A stretch of DNA of 64,000 nt from Ovis canadensis (GCF_042477335.2 NC_091263.1:65590501-65654500); one strand, 5' to 3'; positions 1-25,700 are shown, counted from the first letter of the stretch. A program made the numbers and translations. The notes: generated from the letters alone by a model not told the origin.

Positions 1-456
1 TTGTTTACTAGAGTGATGTTGGCCTTGCAGTAGTAATATAATATTTAGTATGTTAATTAGGATTGGGGAGAGGGAACGGGGTAAGGCTATGGAATAGGCA
101 GGCATTCTAGCCTGGTGTCTGGAGGTAAATTAAGTGACCAGAAACTGCTTTGAGGGTAAATGCTTGGAGTGCTTTTTTGTGATCTCTTTTTAGGAAAAGT
201 AAAGTTCTAGGTTGAGACTAATGGGTCATCCCAAGTGTTATTTTTGTCCCAGAAGCTGCTTTCTGCATCGCAAATGAATAGATCTAGTGGAACCTCTGTA
301 GTTGAACACACAGGCTGTAAACTCATTACAGTGGAGAAGCTGTTAAATTGTCCCTTCTTTAGTTGTCATCTAAAGATGGACTACACTGGACACAGTATAG
401 GTGAATTAGGAGATCTAAAAGACTTCCTGGTGGGCCCGTTAAAAGTGATTGTCTTT

Positions 457-570
457 GGGGACTTCCCCGGTAGTCCAGTAGTTAGGACTCTGTGCTTCCA
501 CTCCAGGTGGCATGGGCTCGATCCCTGAGAACTGAAATCCTCTAGCCTTGTAGTGTGGCCAAAAAAAAGG
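457..570 (+). mobile_element. CHR-type SINE
   Basis: A tRNA-derived cetartiodactyl SINE. It opens with the family's typical start (GGGGACTTCCC), has the internal GCTCGATCCCTGAGAACTGA segment (consensus GGTTCGATCCCTGGTCGGGGA) and ends in TGTGGCC plus a short A tract. It is diverged, so an older copy. Confidence 0.8.
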
Positions 571-850
571 AAAAAGTGATCATCTTTGGGGCTCTTAAAT
601 AAGCGACCTTTACAAGTGGGACTTTCCAACGATATTTTTATGTTCCTTAAAAATACTAAGTTAATGAGTTAATGAGTTTCCTGTCATGGCACCTATGTTG
701 AGCTAAGTTTTTTAACTTTTTCTTTTGAAATGATTTTAGATTTATAGATAAGTTGCTAACATAGAACTGTCGAAATTTTAAAATTGCTTGGCTCTTTTTG
801 CTAATTGTTAGTCTTCTTGAGGCTGTCACAAATCCACCTTTGAAGACTGT

Positions 851-1109
851 GGCACCCTACTCCAGTACTCTTGCCTGGAAAATCCCATGGACGGAGGAGC
901 CTGGTGGGCTGCAGTCCATGGGGTCGCTAAGAGTCAGACACGACTGAGCGACTTCCCTTTCACTTTTCACTTTCATGCATTGGAGAAGGAAATGGCAACC
1001 CACTCCAGTGTTCTCGCCTGGAGCATCCCAGGGACAGGGGAGCCTGGTGGGCTGCCGTCTCTGGGGTCACACAGAATCGGACACGACTGAAGTGACTTAG
1101 CAGCAGCAG
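851..1109 (+). mobile_element. Bov-A2 SINE (dimeric)
   Basis: Two related units in tandem. Each has the block CTCCAGT.TTCTTGCCTGG, then GAGCCTGGTGGGCTGC, then GTCAGACACGACTGA or a close variant. The element ends in AGCAGCAGCAG. The dimer joined by the TTTCACTTTCATGCATTGGAG linker is the ruminant Bov-A2 layout, derived from BovB. It marks the genome as ruminant. Confidence 0.93.
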
Positions 1110-2189
1110 TAAAGTTTCTGGTCCCTTGTCTAGCAGGCATTTAAACTAGATGTAGAGCCTCTGGTCTCATGAGACTGCTGAAGGTAATGTGCCTCAGCAC
1201 AGGTGCTCTGGGAGTGCATGTGAGGAAGCTGGCACAAACAAAGCACTGTTAGACCAGGGGCCGCACTCAGAGACTCAAGCTGGAAATGATTGGGTAAGCA
1301 AAAGCTGACCAAGCGGTTTCATAGAGGCAACAGTGTAGTAATCTTAGGTGACTTTATTAAGGACCTGTTAAAATCCAGCTGTCAGGCCTAGGAGTAGCAT
1401 AGGACAGAGTCATTGCTTCGGGTGGCTGATAATGTGGTGGAAGTAAGAACGCATGGTTTCTGTTTCTTTATAAACTATTTATAGAGCAACATAACCAAAT
1501 GTGAATGTATACTACTCACACGAAAGTCAGGTTGGGAATTCAGAAGTCATTCTGGGTTAAAACAGAAGCATCTTTGTGGAAAAAACTGGCATTTGATCCC
1601 TTGTTTATAGCTTGGATTGACAGAATGGAGCAGCATGAATGCAGAGCTAGGTGTGGGCACAAGGGGTATGCCTAGGTTAACATGAGAGGAGGGAAAACTG
1701 TGGGAAAGGAGTTAGTGGAGGGGGCAAAGGGGCTGTCTTCCGAAGTGAAGAGTTGGTATGGTCTGTGGTGGGAAAAATGTCCAGAATCCTGCCTGAGTGA
1801 TGGTACTCAAAAGAATCAGATAGTGGTGTGTGGAACAGATGCGCGTGTAGGAGAGACCACCCAGAGACTTGTCGTGGTGCACTGTGCTGAGCTTCGGCCT
1901 CTCCTCTGCTCTCCTGGGCCTGATGATCCAGTTTGCAGTTCAGGGCCCTTTTGTTGCTCAACGGGCTCTGCTAGTAATTTGCACATCTGGGCCCTTCAAC
2001 TGGGAAATCTTTTTCTAGAGTCCATTTTAGTAAGCCTGCTCTCTTCATGTTCTTCAGAGGCTGTATCTCCTTTAGCAAAGGAGACACACATGTCCCTTTA
2101 TAGGGACATATGTCAAGGATTATTGCCAGAAAAAGAAATATTGGGAAGAACACCCATCATGCAGGAAAGATTAGCTTGCCCATTTACAC

Positions 2190-3520
2190 CACAGATATCC
2201 CTCTGCTTCCCTTGTCGGGCTCTGTTTTAGGTTTTGGGGAACAGAGACGAATAAGACAGCCTCTGCCTTTGGAGCCCTCATAGCACGTGTAAAGATAATT
2301 GTGCTGTGATGTGAGTTGAACCCTAGGGAGAGCTGATGTGTTCCTTCACCTGGCATACCCTTTTTGAAAGTTTTTTTTATAACTTGTCTTTAAAACCAAA
2401 TTTGTGGCAAAACCTCCCTCCCTTGACCTCACACCCGCCTCTATCTGTTCCCCTGTTTCTCCACTTTGCTTTATTCCCGGTTTTCACAAGTATTATCTGT
2501 ACAGGCTGTCTCTACTCACTGAGCAGTTTTCTCTTCCAGCTCATGACCAGGTCTGCTCTTGTCAAGGTCATTGTTCACCTACCTCCCCATGGCCAGATCC
2601 AGCAGGCATATCTGTTTTTATCTCACTCACAGCAACACACAGCAGAGCAAACCAAGCCTGCCTTCTTGAAACTCTCCTCTGGACTTCTCTGATATTTCCT
2701 CCTACCCTACTGGTTATTTGTCCTTCTCAGGAGACTTTGCTGAAGCCTCCATCTCTGTCTGAACCATACATGTTGGTGTTACTCAGAGCTCAATACTAAT
2801 GCTCTTTTCTCCCCCAGGGGATTTCTGTCCATTGCCATGATTTTCAGAATCCTCTAGATGACTGCTGCAGAAGGTGATAATCACTGACACCTTCCGCCAG
2901 TCACTGTCCATAGTGTTACATGTAATACTCTTTTAATTCTCACACCAACCTTAAGAGGTATGTACTACTATCTCCATTTTACAAATGAAGAAACTGAGGT
3001 ACAGAGATTAAAGTCACCTTTTAGCAAGTGACAGAGTTGACATTCAGCCTTGGATAGGTGGGCTCCTAAGCCCATGTGTTAACCTGTGTGCAGTCCATGT
3101 ACTGCAGTGACGCACAGCTCTGTATCACTAGACTGTACCTTTCCCCTTCAGACCCTTACTATATGTTCAGCAGCCCACTTATTATTTACTTGCATTTGTT
3201 AAAGATATCTCAGCTCTTCATCAGCATCTCCTCTACCACTATGAAAAACTATTCATCTCAGAAAATGATACCGTCATCTACCTAGTTATGTAAGCCAGAG
3301 ACCCAGAGTCCTTGAGTCTGCGTTCCCTTCCTCCTCACAATGAGTTCATCAACAAGCCATGTTGGTTCTGCCACCATATCAGAATCTCTTAAATCGTTTG
3401 ACTGCCACCATCCTGGTCTTGGCCACCAGCACCTACTTCCACTATTCCATTTTCTATAGATCAAGAATAATATTCTTAAAATGTAGGATTATGTCACTTC
3501 CCAGCTCTTTAAGGGCTCCA
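2190..3520. mobile_element. L2 LINE fragments with an internal MIR
   Basis: 2190-2300 resembles L2 read on the minus strand. 2395-2810 and about 3065-3520 resemble the L2 coding region on the plus strand (for example the GTCTGCTCTTGTCAAGGTCA and CTCCTCTACCACT.TGAAAA segments). Between them, 2890-3060 is MIR-like on the minus strand, with ATTTTACAAATGAAGAAACT and GAGGTACAGAGATTAAAGTC. All are ancient and strongly diverged. Boundaries are approximate. Confidence 0.6.
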
Positions 3521-4507
3521 TTGTAAATATGAAAAACTCTACACCAGGGGTGTGCTTGCATCAGTAGTTTTTAACCTGGATGAAATTTCTATTTCCCTTA
3601 CCCACTGATAGACATTTGAATGTGTGTGGAAGAATTTTGGTTGTCAAGGTGGTTGGGAGTGTTACATTTAGTGAGTGGGGGCACACTGAAGAGAATCTGG
3701 CTGCTAAGACAGAGAAGCACTGCTCTCGTCTGCTAATCCTGTCGACTCCTAGCTTTCCTACTTGGGTAGGTAGTGTTGCCATTGAACAACAGGGAGGAAA
3801 GTCTGAGGAGAATACTTCTGGGTGGGCAAAGCGATGAATTCTCTCCCTAGATAGTAGTTTGAGGTGGTTTTGAGATGTTCAGTCAGAGATACACAGTACC
3901 CATTGAGTGTATTAAGGCGTGATCTAGCTTAGAGGCACATAGTTAGCAACCGTTTCCACAAACATGGAGATCCTAATGGCAGGTGTTGGAGACTCACCAA
4001 GAAGAATGGTGGTTGAACTGAGAAGTGTGTCTGGAGGGGAGCTCCAGGGTTGACAGACATTTAAGAGTCTGGCACTGGTATTTGGTTGTCTCCTTGTTTA
4101 ATAGTGTATCTTGTATCAAAGCTAGTTGGATAGTTTTTATTTTTATTGATTGATAAGCAAATGTATGTGTCATATATTCATTGTTTAGCCTCCAAGTTGA
4201 ATGATTTGGCATTTGTCAGCCCTTTAGGTAGGCCCTGGAATAGAAAATTGTTCTAGGGAATTTGTTTTACAATTTAGACAGGTTTGTGAGACCCAAGAAC
4301 CTGTGCTTTGTATCTGTGTTGATGTCTGTCCTGCCTAATGGGGACTGTGATTGAGGGTCATGGACATTCTCTGTCCTTTTGTCTGCACAGTTCAGCTCTC
4401 AGACCATGGAGAATGGGACTGCTCTTTGGAGGTGGGAAGCTCAGACATTGCTTCCTGTCTTCAGAAAATGTCCTTATGAGCCAAAGCAGTATTATTAAGA
4501 AGAAACA

Positions 4508-4965
4508 TGATGATTCTCAGCCATGACTGGACATTAGAATAACCAAGAGAGCTTTTAAAAGTACTGACTGCAGGCCACCAGCTTAGACCAAGTAAATCAG
4601 GGCCCCTAGGGACAAGGCCCAGACATGGATATTTTTTAAAAGCAGCCCAGATGATTTTAAGGTGCAACCAAGTTTAACAGTCTGGACTCTTGGTACAGAA
4701 AGTGTAGTCTGAAGACCAGCTCCCTTCCTTGGGGGTTTCTTAGCAATGCAGAATCTCAGGTCCCATCTGAGATCTTTCTAATCAGAATCCACGTTTTAAT
4801 AAAATTTATTTGCACATTGTAGTTGATGAGCAGTGCTTTTTGCCAGTAGCTCTGGGCAGTGACTAAACATTAGAATTGCCTTTTTACATGGGAAGATTTT
4901 AAAAAGACTGATACCTCTTTAAAAAGAGATTCTGGGGTGGAGCTCAGGTATTGGTGTTTTAAAAT
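4508..4965. mobile_element. Cluster of MER5-like hAT-Charlie remnants
   Basis: Three adjacent stretches (about 4508-4675, 4680-4800 and 4855-4965) share the MER5A signature: a 'GACTGGACATTAGAAT..CC' start, an AATCAG...GGGGC core, and a tail rich in 'GATATTTTTTAAAAGC' or 'GTTTTAATAA' leading to a CAGATGATT motif. These are non-autonomous hAT DNA transposons of eutherian age. Three in a row may reflect separate insertions or a local duplication. Confidence 0.6.
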
Positions 4966-5157
4966 AAGAGAGTCAAAAGTACAGTTAAGATTAAGAAGCT
5001 TTGTACTAGCGTTTGCTGTCTCTGAAGTAAAGAACAGGACTCCAAAGTTTAGGAGAGCAAGCAGAAGAGCAGCTTTTTAGTTAAAAGAGTTATAGCATTT
5101 TTCTGGCTGTTTTGTCAAACGACCTATTGACACGTTTTGATGATTTCTCTCTCATAG

Positions 5158-14811
<9,654 letters not shown>

Positions 14812-15540
14812 GAGACCCCTCAGCCATGGTGCATGGGAGACCATCCAGGAAAAAAACGGACAGACTCACACTAAAGAAGAGGCCTCCATTTTTTTTCTTT
14901 TCTTTTTTTATTGGTGTAGTTATGAAGCCTTTCAGACTGCTTCTGTTTCAAATGTAAAAGGAAACTTTGCCCCCTTGTGCATCTTCATAAACCTGCTGTG
15001 GGGACTCTTCAGCCCATAGGGGCTCAGGGTTTCCTGAGAGCCAGATGTCCTGGAAAGTTGCTGGCTGACTTTTTTGTGTGGGTGGGGCCTGAGGAAAGGG
15101 CTTGGACTGTTAGGAGAAATGTGGCCCCTTCCCTTCCTCCAGAAAGATGGAATTAATGATGGATGGACCCTCCAGGGAATCTCCCCAGCTGGCTTCCACT
15201 CTGACTGGCAGACTTCGCTGACCACGGGGGAGCCGCGGTCTTTTCTTTCTTCATGCTCAGATACAAACCTAGCATCTTAATGGAAGGAAAATGAGGGGAA
15301 CTTCAATTATGATTTATTAAAGACAATTTCTATTACACCCTCCTTTATGACAAGTGACATTTTAGATGTTAAAGTAAAAACTTTACCATGCCTTTTTTTT
15401 CCCCCCACCCCGGCCTAACACTGAGGCCTTAAACCTGAGGCTTCTGTGCCTGATGGAATTCTTGTAACATACACTTGTGTATCATATAAAGATACCACTC
15501 TGTTTCTCTTATGTATTCTTAATCTAGTTGTTTATTAAGA
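14812..15540 (+). other. QRICH1 3' untranslated region
   Basis: This follows the TGA ending at 14811. No AATAAA is present. Candidate cleavage signals are ATTAAA at 15316-15321 and TATAAA at 15485-15490. The exact end is not fixed by sequence alone. The IMPDH2 promoter follows at once, so the two plus-strand genes are separated by only a few hundred bases. Confidence 0.65.
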
Positions 15541-15639
15541 ATGACAAGCACGTCTTTTCAACATGCTAGTGAACAACGCCTCTTTATTTGGGAGGAGTCT
15601 GGCGGGACAGTGGAAGCCAAGCCTTGCCTGTTAATTGCT

Positions 15640-15905
15640 CAGGGCAATGTCCTCCGGGAGGGGGGTTGCGACGGGAAACAGTCAAACTCCGCGGCGGCGA
15701 CTCGGTTAGGGCGTACTGTGCGCATGCGCTCCCCCCGCCAGCCCCGCCCTAGAGCCAATAGGCTCCGCCTTTGCGTGCTGCGTCCTGACGTAAGCGACGC
15801 GCATGGCGCAGTGACGATATCGGTGAGTTTATATTCGCGCGGCCCAGAAGGCAGAGGCCTCTGCGGCGCCGTCTTCGGAGACACGCGGCTTTTCCACGCT
15901 TAGCC
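15640..15905 (+). promoter_or_regulatory. IMPDH2 CpG-island promoter
   Basis: A CpG-rich stretch just upstream of the IMPDH2 ATG. It contains the palindrome TGCGCATGCGC (15719-15729, an NRF1-type site), a GC box (CCCCGCCC near 15742), CCAAT at 15755-15759, a CRE-like TGACGTAA at 15786-15793 and a second TGACG half-site at 15812-15816. The human IMPDH2 promoter is reported to use CREs, Sp1 sites and a palindromic octamer, which fits. There is no TATA box in a plausible position, so transcription probably starts around 15820-15860. Confidence 0.75.
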
Positions 15906-20636
<4,731 letters not shown>

Positions 20637-20670
20637 AAAGGGACTATACAGCACACCCCATCGATTTTTC

Positions 20671-20676
20671 AATAAA
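20671..20676 (+). terminator. IMPDH2 poly(A) signal
   Basis: A canonical AATAAA lies 35 bases after the IMPDH2 stop codon, giving a very short 3' UTR as in other mammals. Confidence 0.93.
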
Positions 20677-20861
20677 AGTTTGAAAAAAAGTGATGCCTGA
20701 TCTTTGAAGTCAACAAGCAGGTCGGGCTCTGCAGCTGCTGCTGTCACAGACACACAAACACACAATACTGTCCTTCCACAGAGAGCCTCTGGCCTTGAGA
20801 TAAGGATGCTTTAAGGAGCTGGAAGTGGGGGTTGCTAACTAGATTCAAAAAGCTCCTCCTA

Positions 20862-21040
20862 TGAGGTTGCAAAGAGTTGGACATGACTGAGCGATTTCAC
20901 TTTCATGCATTGGAGAAGGAAATGGCAACCCACTCCAGTGTTCTTGCCTGGAGAATCCCAGGGACGGGGGAGCCTGGTGGGCTGCCATCTATGGGGTCGC
21001 ACAGAGTCGGACATGACTAAAGTGACTCAGCAGCAGCAGG
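20862..21040 (+). mobile_element. Bov-A2 SINE (5'-truncated)
   Basis: Begins at AAAGAGTTGGACATGACTGA, passes through the CTTTCATGCATTGGAGAAGG linker and CCAGTGTTCTTGCCTGGAG, and ends GACTCAGCAGCAGCAG. It sits between the IMPDH2 poly(A) signal and NDUFAF3. Confidence 0.92.
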
Positions 21041-21228
21041 GTAGCTCAAAAGGCAGTTCAGACCAGCTCTAGCCCCCAAGAGTTTGGTCTCACACTGAGA
21101 ATCTGACTGTGGGTATTTACAAAGGGTCATGGAAAAGTGCATGGGGTTTTGGACTGGCATCCACAGGACCTCCTGCTAGCCCAAAGTTCGGCCACATGGG
21201 ACCAGGTTTAGACCCACATACTCTGAAC

Positions 21229-21440
21229 CTTCCCTGATGGCTTAGTTGGTAAAGAGTCTGCCTGCAATGTGGAAGATGCAGTTTCTATCCCTGGGTGGGG
21301 AAGATCCCCTGGAGAAGGAAATGACAACCCGCTCCAGTATTCTTGCCTGGAGAATTCCATGGACAGAGGAGCCTGGTGGGCTGCAGTCCATGGGGTCACA
21401 AAGAGTTGGACACAACCAAGTGACTACTTTAACTTTTCAC
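21229..21440 (+). mobile_element. Bov-tA SINE
   Basis: A tRNA-derived head (CCTTCCCTGATGGCTTAGTT, then GTAAAGAGTCTGCCTGCAAT, retaining Pol III A-box-like sequence) is followed by the Bov-A body (GATCCCCTGGAGAAGGAAAT, then GAGCCTGGTGGGCTGCAG). Young-looking. It lies in the gap between IMPDH2 and NDUFAF3, which are transcribed towards each other. Confidence 0.9.
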
Positions 21441-21784
21441 GTATTTGGAGGAAGCACAGAGGTCCCCTCAAATCTGTATGTGAGCAAGTAGACAGACCTA
21501 CAGTTTAGAACAGGTGCCTATATTGCCCCCTGGCCTCTCAGAGGCCAAGCCATGACCCTCTGGTTCGTTCACAAACCCCTCCAAGAACCCATTGAGACAA
21601 CAGCTCCTGGCCAGCAACACAGCTAGTAGAAAATCAGACAAGGGGCTTAAATTAGTAATTTGCTGGTAAGCAAAACAAATCTTACAGTGCGAAAGGGGAG
21701 GGGCTAGTGAAAGCTCAGGGCACCGCTGCATTCTGCAGAAGGTGACAAGGCCCTCCTGGACAAGTCAGGTTAAGTTTCGGTGGT

Positions 21785-22746
21785 TCATTCTGCAGACTGG
21801 GCCTGAGATGTGAGTGCAGCCCCTCCAGGTGGGGGAATGAGAGCAGCTCCTGTCACTCGGCCTTCATGACAGAGGAAGTTGAAAGTGGCACAGGCATTGG
21901 GCTGCAATGAGAAAGCTAGCGTCAGCCGGCCCAGGGCTCGGCCTGGGCTCCCCTCCAAGTCCCCCAGTCCCGGACGTACTGTGTCCTGCACCTCCACCGC
22001 GATGCCCCTCTGCCTCATGGCTCGCAGCACGTGGGGCTGCAGCCGCTCAGTCCGGTCTCCGGTGCCCACCACAACAATCTCTAGGAAAGGATAGGCTCGG
22101 CTAGTCTACAAGCAGCTCGGTCGAGAGGGTGCCTTTCTGGGCTCAGCACTTCAGCCCTCCCCTCCATCAATACCTATCCTGGGCTCCAGCATCCAAAAGA
22201 GAGAGAAGCTTTCCTCGGTGATGTCCTGGTAGGAACCTACCTGTGTGGGGAGAGGGCAAGATAAATGTAAGCCCACGTAGGTGTTCCCAGAAACCCTCTA
22301 CCTGCTCCAGAGTGGGATGAAAGAAATGCCAGGTTTGCTAGGGACAGGCAGGCCCGTGACTCCGGCTCTCGGTTTCCTCACTGTAGGGAGGCGCTCACGT
22401 TCCACTGCACCACCGACTGTGGGAGGAGCGCGCAGGGTCCAAACACGCGATTCCCGTTGACCACGAAGCCGCGGCTGCTGTAGCTGTCGATGTACATGGC
22501 GAGGGGGGACTCGCGCTGCAGTAGTGAGATACGCGTCCGTTGATACAGCTCGTCATCCGCCGGCGTGAGCCGATGTCCCCGCCGCGGGGCCCTGCAGAAA
22601 GGTACTGTCAGGGGGCCGGGAATGGCCGGCCGTGGGGCGGATGGTCAGGGACACCGCGTCCGGGCTCACCATGGCAGCTCCGCGGGCGGACAGCGAAGCG
22701 CAGGCCGCGCGCGGTACAGGTTCCGAAGCACAAACGCTGCGGCCAT
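21785..22746 (-). CDS. NDUFAF3: NDUFAF3, mitochondrial complex I assembly factor 3
   Basis: Five exons on the minus strand: 22670-22746, 22399-22591, 22174-22240, 21980-22080 and 21785-21901. They sum to 555 bases, 184 residues, the human length. The start MAAAFVLRNLYRARPALRC is an arginine-rich, acid-free mitochondrial targeting sequence. The body (YIDSYSSRGFVVNGNRVFG, VVVGTGDRTERLQ, NACATFNFLCHEGRVTGAAL) is the DUF498/DUF598 fold. With NDUFAF4 it acts early in building the Q-module and membrane arm junction of complex I, and human defects cause fatal complex I deficiency. All introns are GT-AG. It is divergent from the mir-191/425-DALRD3 unit and convergent with IMPDH2. No AATAAA was found within 250 bases after the stop, so its 3' end is unclear. 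Confidence 0.98.
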
Positions 22747-23960
22747 GGCGGACCGGCGCGCAGGGAGGCTGGCGCAGGGTCAACGGGGTCGCGGCGTCCC
22801 CCAGCCAGCGCGGCTCTAGCGCCCCCAGCGTCGCGGAGGACACCGCGCGGCTCGGCCGGCCCAGCGCGGGAGAAGGGAGGGAGCGGGCCAGGGGCCTCCG
22901 TCCCAGGGGGCCGCGTCCCCCAGCGCGGCTCCGGTGTCAGCACCTGCCATCCTCCCCGCCCCGGGCGCCCGCAGGCCGCCCTGGGAGAGCCGGACACCTG
23001 GAGGCGCGGCCGGCCGCAGGGCACTGCCTGGCCCCCAGCTCTCAGCCATTACGCTGGGCTCCCAGGGCCGGGGGAGGGCGGCAGAGCACCTGTTGGAGTC
23101 GCGCACACCTGGCCTGGGCGTGGCGCCCGCCCACAACCCCCCAGCCTCTAATCCCGGCTTTAGAGCTTCGGGTTCTGAGGGCGGGGCGGGCAGCTCAGGT
23201 TTCCGTCGCTCGCCCCCCGAGTCCCGCCCCTCCCTAACCGTCACCCGCGCGACCGTTGGCGTCGCGGCCGCGAGTCGCACGGGGCGTGGCTGCGCCTGGA
23301 TTGGCCTCTCCGGAGCCCGAGGGGGTGTGGCTGGGGGTTTCGCCTTAAAATGGCTCCAACGCTGCAGCCGGAGCAAGCGGAAGGGGACGCGTTGGTGGGG
23401 AACTTCAAGCTGGTCGTTGCGACTACCGGGCCAGACCGGACCGGATGGTGAAGTAGACAGCGGCTGGAGCCTCGCCCTGTTGTCGCGCACTTCGCTCGCG
23501 CTCCGAGAATCCCGTGACCTGCGTCTTGAGCCGAATCAGAAGGCCTACTGGCGTGAGAATCGCTGGCACCCGCGCAGGTTCCAGCATCTCCGCGCGACCA
23601 CCGTGTTTTGGCCTTAGGGGCACGTTGCCGCATCTCCTACCCGCAGGGCCGGGCAGGCGGGAGGCTCGGCACAACCGAGGACGGTCGCAGTGGGTTTCCG
23701 GGATTCCTGGCGCTGCAGTGCGGGCCCACTGGGCGTCTAGCGCTCCGGGTACTGGCAGCGTCACCGGACAAAGGGCCCTGGGTGCGGGGGAGTCCCCGAG
23801 GAGGGTTTACTTCCTCTCCGACCCCACGGGCGCGCTTCCCTCTTGGCGTGATCCCGACGCCCGACCCACCGCCGTCACTACAGTGGGCCCTGACGGCATG
23901 GGACCAACATGGCTAACTGTACCCTGCGGATCTAATCCGAATCGAGACCTGGTCCGAGGG
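22380..23960. promoter_or_regulatory. CpG island: NDUFAF3 promoter and probable distal DALRD3/miRNA promoter
   Basis: Dense CpG dinucleotides, GC boxes (GGGCGGGG near 23180), an ATTGG inverted CCAAT box near 23297 and an AAAATGGC-type YY1-like site near 23346. The island covers NDUFAF3 exons 1-2 and extends about 1.2 kb upstream. It is therefore well placed as a two-way promoter: leftwards for NDUFAF3, rightwards for the primary transcript carrying mir-191 and mir-425. The start sites themselves are inferred. Confidence 0.65.
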
Positions 23961-24136
23961 AAGGCCCCCCACCACACCTGTTGTTTGGGGGCCTAGGTGA
24001 GCGGCTTTTTCCCATTCGTCTTGGTTTCACCGTCTACTCCTGGGTCCGCCTCCTGGGATAGCAATGGTGGGTTTTGATTTCCCTAGGGAGAAGGATAATC
24101 CTCTCAAACCGCCCTCCCACCCTCCCTGCCCCGCCA

Positions 24137-24228
24137 TGGCTGGACAGCGGGCAACGGAATCCCAAAAGCAGCTGTTGTCTCCAGAGCATTCCAGCTGCGC
24201 TTGGATTTCGTTCCCTGCTCTCCTGCCT
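24137..24228 (+). ncRNA. MIR191: mir-191 precursor
   Basis: The 92-base hairpin matches the mammalian mir-191 precursor almost base for base. Mature 5p (CAACGGAATCCCAAAAGCAG, continuing CTG) is at 24152-24174. The 3p strand starting GCTGCGCTTGGATTTCGTTC is at 24194-24215. The one difference I see from the human precursor is C to T inside the 3p arm (TCGTTCCC for TCGTCCCC). In human it is in the first intron of DALRD3, co-transcribed with mir-425. It is an abundant, broadly expressed microRNA. Confidence 0.98.
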
Positions 24229-24619
24229 GAGCAGCGTCCTGACTGAGGTGGGGTTGGCTAGCCCCTGACCCCCAGACATACTTTATTGGGTCGCTCTGGT
24301 TTCCGTCTCTTTCTCAGGTGTGCCCTCAGGCTGGACGTGACAGGAGTAGACGTCAGAGAACCGAGGCGGTGGCCACCTTTGGAGCCCGAGATAGCACTGG
24401 CAAGGGAGGGAGGACCCAGGGCCTCCGGATAGGGCTGCAATGGAGGTGAGTCCCACAGGGCCGCCTCAGCCCGCAGCTCGCTAAAGATAGCCCTTCACTT
24501 CCTGGGGTAAAACCACCCTCAACGGTCTTAATGCACTTAGAGTAGCTGAAGTCCCCAGCTTGGCCTCCAGACCCCCAGTCCTGTTAGCAGCCATCCCCTG
24601 GTCTTGCTCGTGAGGCATG

Positions 24620-24706
24620 GAAAGCGCTTTGGAATGACACGATCACTCCCGTTGAGTGGGCACCCAAGAAGCCATCAGGAATGTCGTGTCCGCCCAGTGC
24701 TCTTTC
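24620..24706 (+). ncRNA. MIR425: mir-425 precursor
   Basis: An 87-base hairpin, same length as human mir-425. Mature 5p AATGACACGATCACTCCCGT (then TGA) is at 24633-24655 and is unchanged. The 3p strand is at 24674-24695. Two changes from human are visible, CCCAAG for CCCGAG in the loop and ATCAGG for ATCGGG at the start of 3p; both are CpG-to-CpA transitions. It lies about 390 bases after mir-191 on the same strand, so the two form one cluster upstream of the DALRD3 coding start. Confidence 0.98.
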
Positions 24707-25700
24707 GGAGCTTCCCAGCGGGGCCTTGCAGCCCTAGCCCAGAAGGGGTTCTTGCCAAGCTTTTCCTGCACCTAGGTTCCTCTGTATTCTGAGCTCTGTT
24801 TACTCACTGCTCTGGGGCAGAGATCGGGGGTGGTCAGTGCTCTGCTGCACAGTGCTCTAGTGCCTCACGTTCCATCCCTATTAAGAAAAGAGAGAGCAAG
24901 GGTTACGTGAAGACATTGAGCAGCCCTGACGGGAAGGAGGCGAGAGTTGGTAGAGGAATTGGACGCTCAGAGAACTGTCCTTCAGCTGGGTCTTTTCAGG
25001 TCACATTGTTTATCTGACCTGCAATGGCTGGCAGTCTAAACCAGGAAATGGGAGGGTCCTTGTTACAGTACAGTAGGTTAAAGGAGAAGCATTAAAGCCT
25101 TCTGGAAACTATTATGATGGTTCTAATTATTCAAGATCCAAGAGAAGAAAACCAGCAATTCTATCAGAGTGGACACATGAGGAGTAAAAGACAACCCCTA
25201 TCTCAAAGGAGGGAATGCTTGCAAATAACCTGAAACTAAAGACCTCAAATTCCCTTTAAAAATGTCTTTTTCCAGTAGGTCATGAGCGTGGCTTTTACGC
25301 TGCCTGCCCCCTTTCAGAATCCACTTGTAGCTTGAGGTGTTTAGACCATGTGTGCTTAGACACTTGTCGTGCCCGACTCTTTGTGACCCCATGGACTGTG
25401 GCCCGCCAGCTCCGCTGTCCATGGGGACTCTACGCAAGAAAACGAGCGGGTTGCTATTAACTTCTCCATTGATCATGTGTACATGGAGGAAATGAAACGT
25501 TATACAAATACATAAATGTAAGAGACAACCCTGCCTCGGCCCCACCGGATTGTGTAGATTCTTTCCCTTATTGCTACTGCGGGCAACAGCGAGAGAGCCC
25601 TAAGTCCTGAGTAGACCCCGAGATTTCTTACCCTAGTCCTGACCAGTCAGGTGGACCACGCGGCGGGTAGGGCTGGGGCCAGGGAGCGAAAGCAACTGTC
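24707..25700. other. Interval between mir-425 and the proximal DALRD3 promoter
   Basis: No gene is recognised. It contains a minus-strand Bov-A fragment at about 25354-25432 (on the plus strand GCCCGACTCTTTGTGACCCC, ATGGACTGTGGCCCGCCAG). The rest (24780-25350) shows no family I can name. It would be intron of a transcript running from the distal island into DALRD3. Confidence 0.6.

Larger units (their letters stand above)
1..5157 (+). other. QRICH1 intron, left part of window
   Basis: No coding exon is visible before the QRICH1 exon at 5158, so this stretch is the 3' part of an intron whose upstream exon lies outside the window. It holds a CHR SINE, a Bov-A2 SINE, L2 and MIR fragments and a run of MER5-like DNA transposon copies, listed separately. 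I see nothing recognisable in 1-456, 1110-2190 or 3521-4507. Open frames there show no protein family and no paired splice sites. Confidence 0.7.

Noticed and set aside
1682-2230. 182-codon plus-strand frame
   Set aside because: No recognisable domain, low-complexity composition, partly L2-derived, and inside a QRICH1 intron without paired splice sites.
22540-23617. Several frames of about 200 codons on both strands
   Set aside because: Chance open frames in a CpG island, where stop codons are rare. No family similarity and they overlap NDUFAF3 exons.
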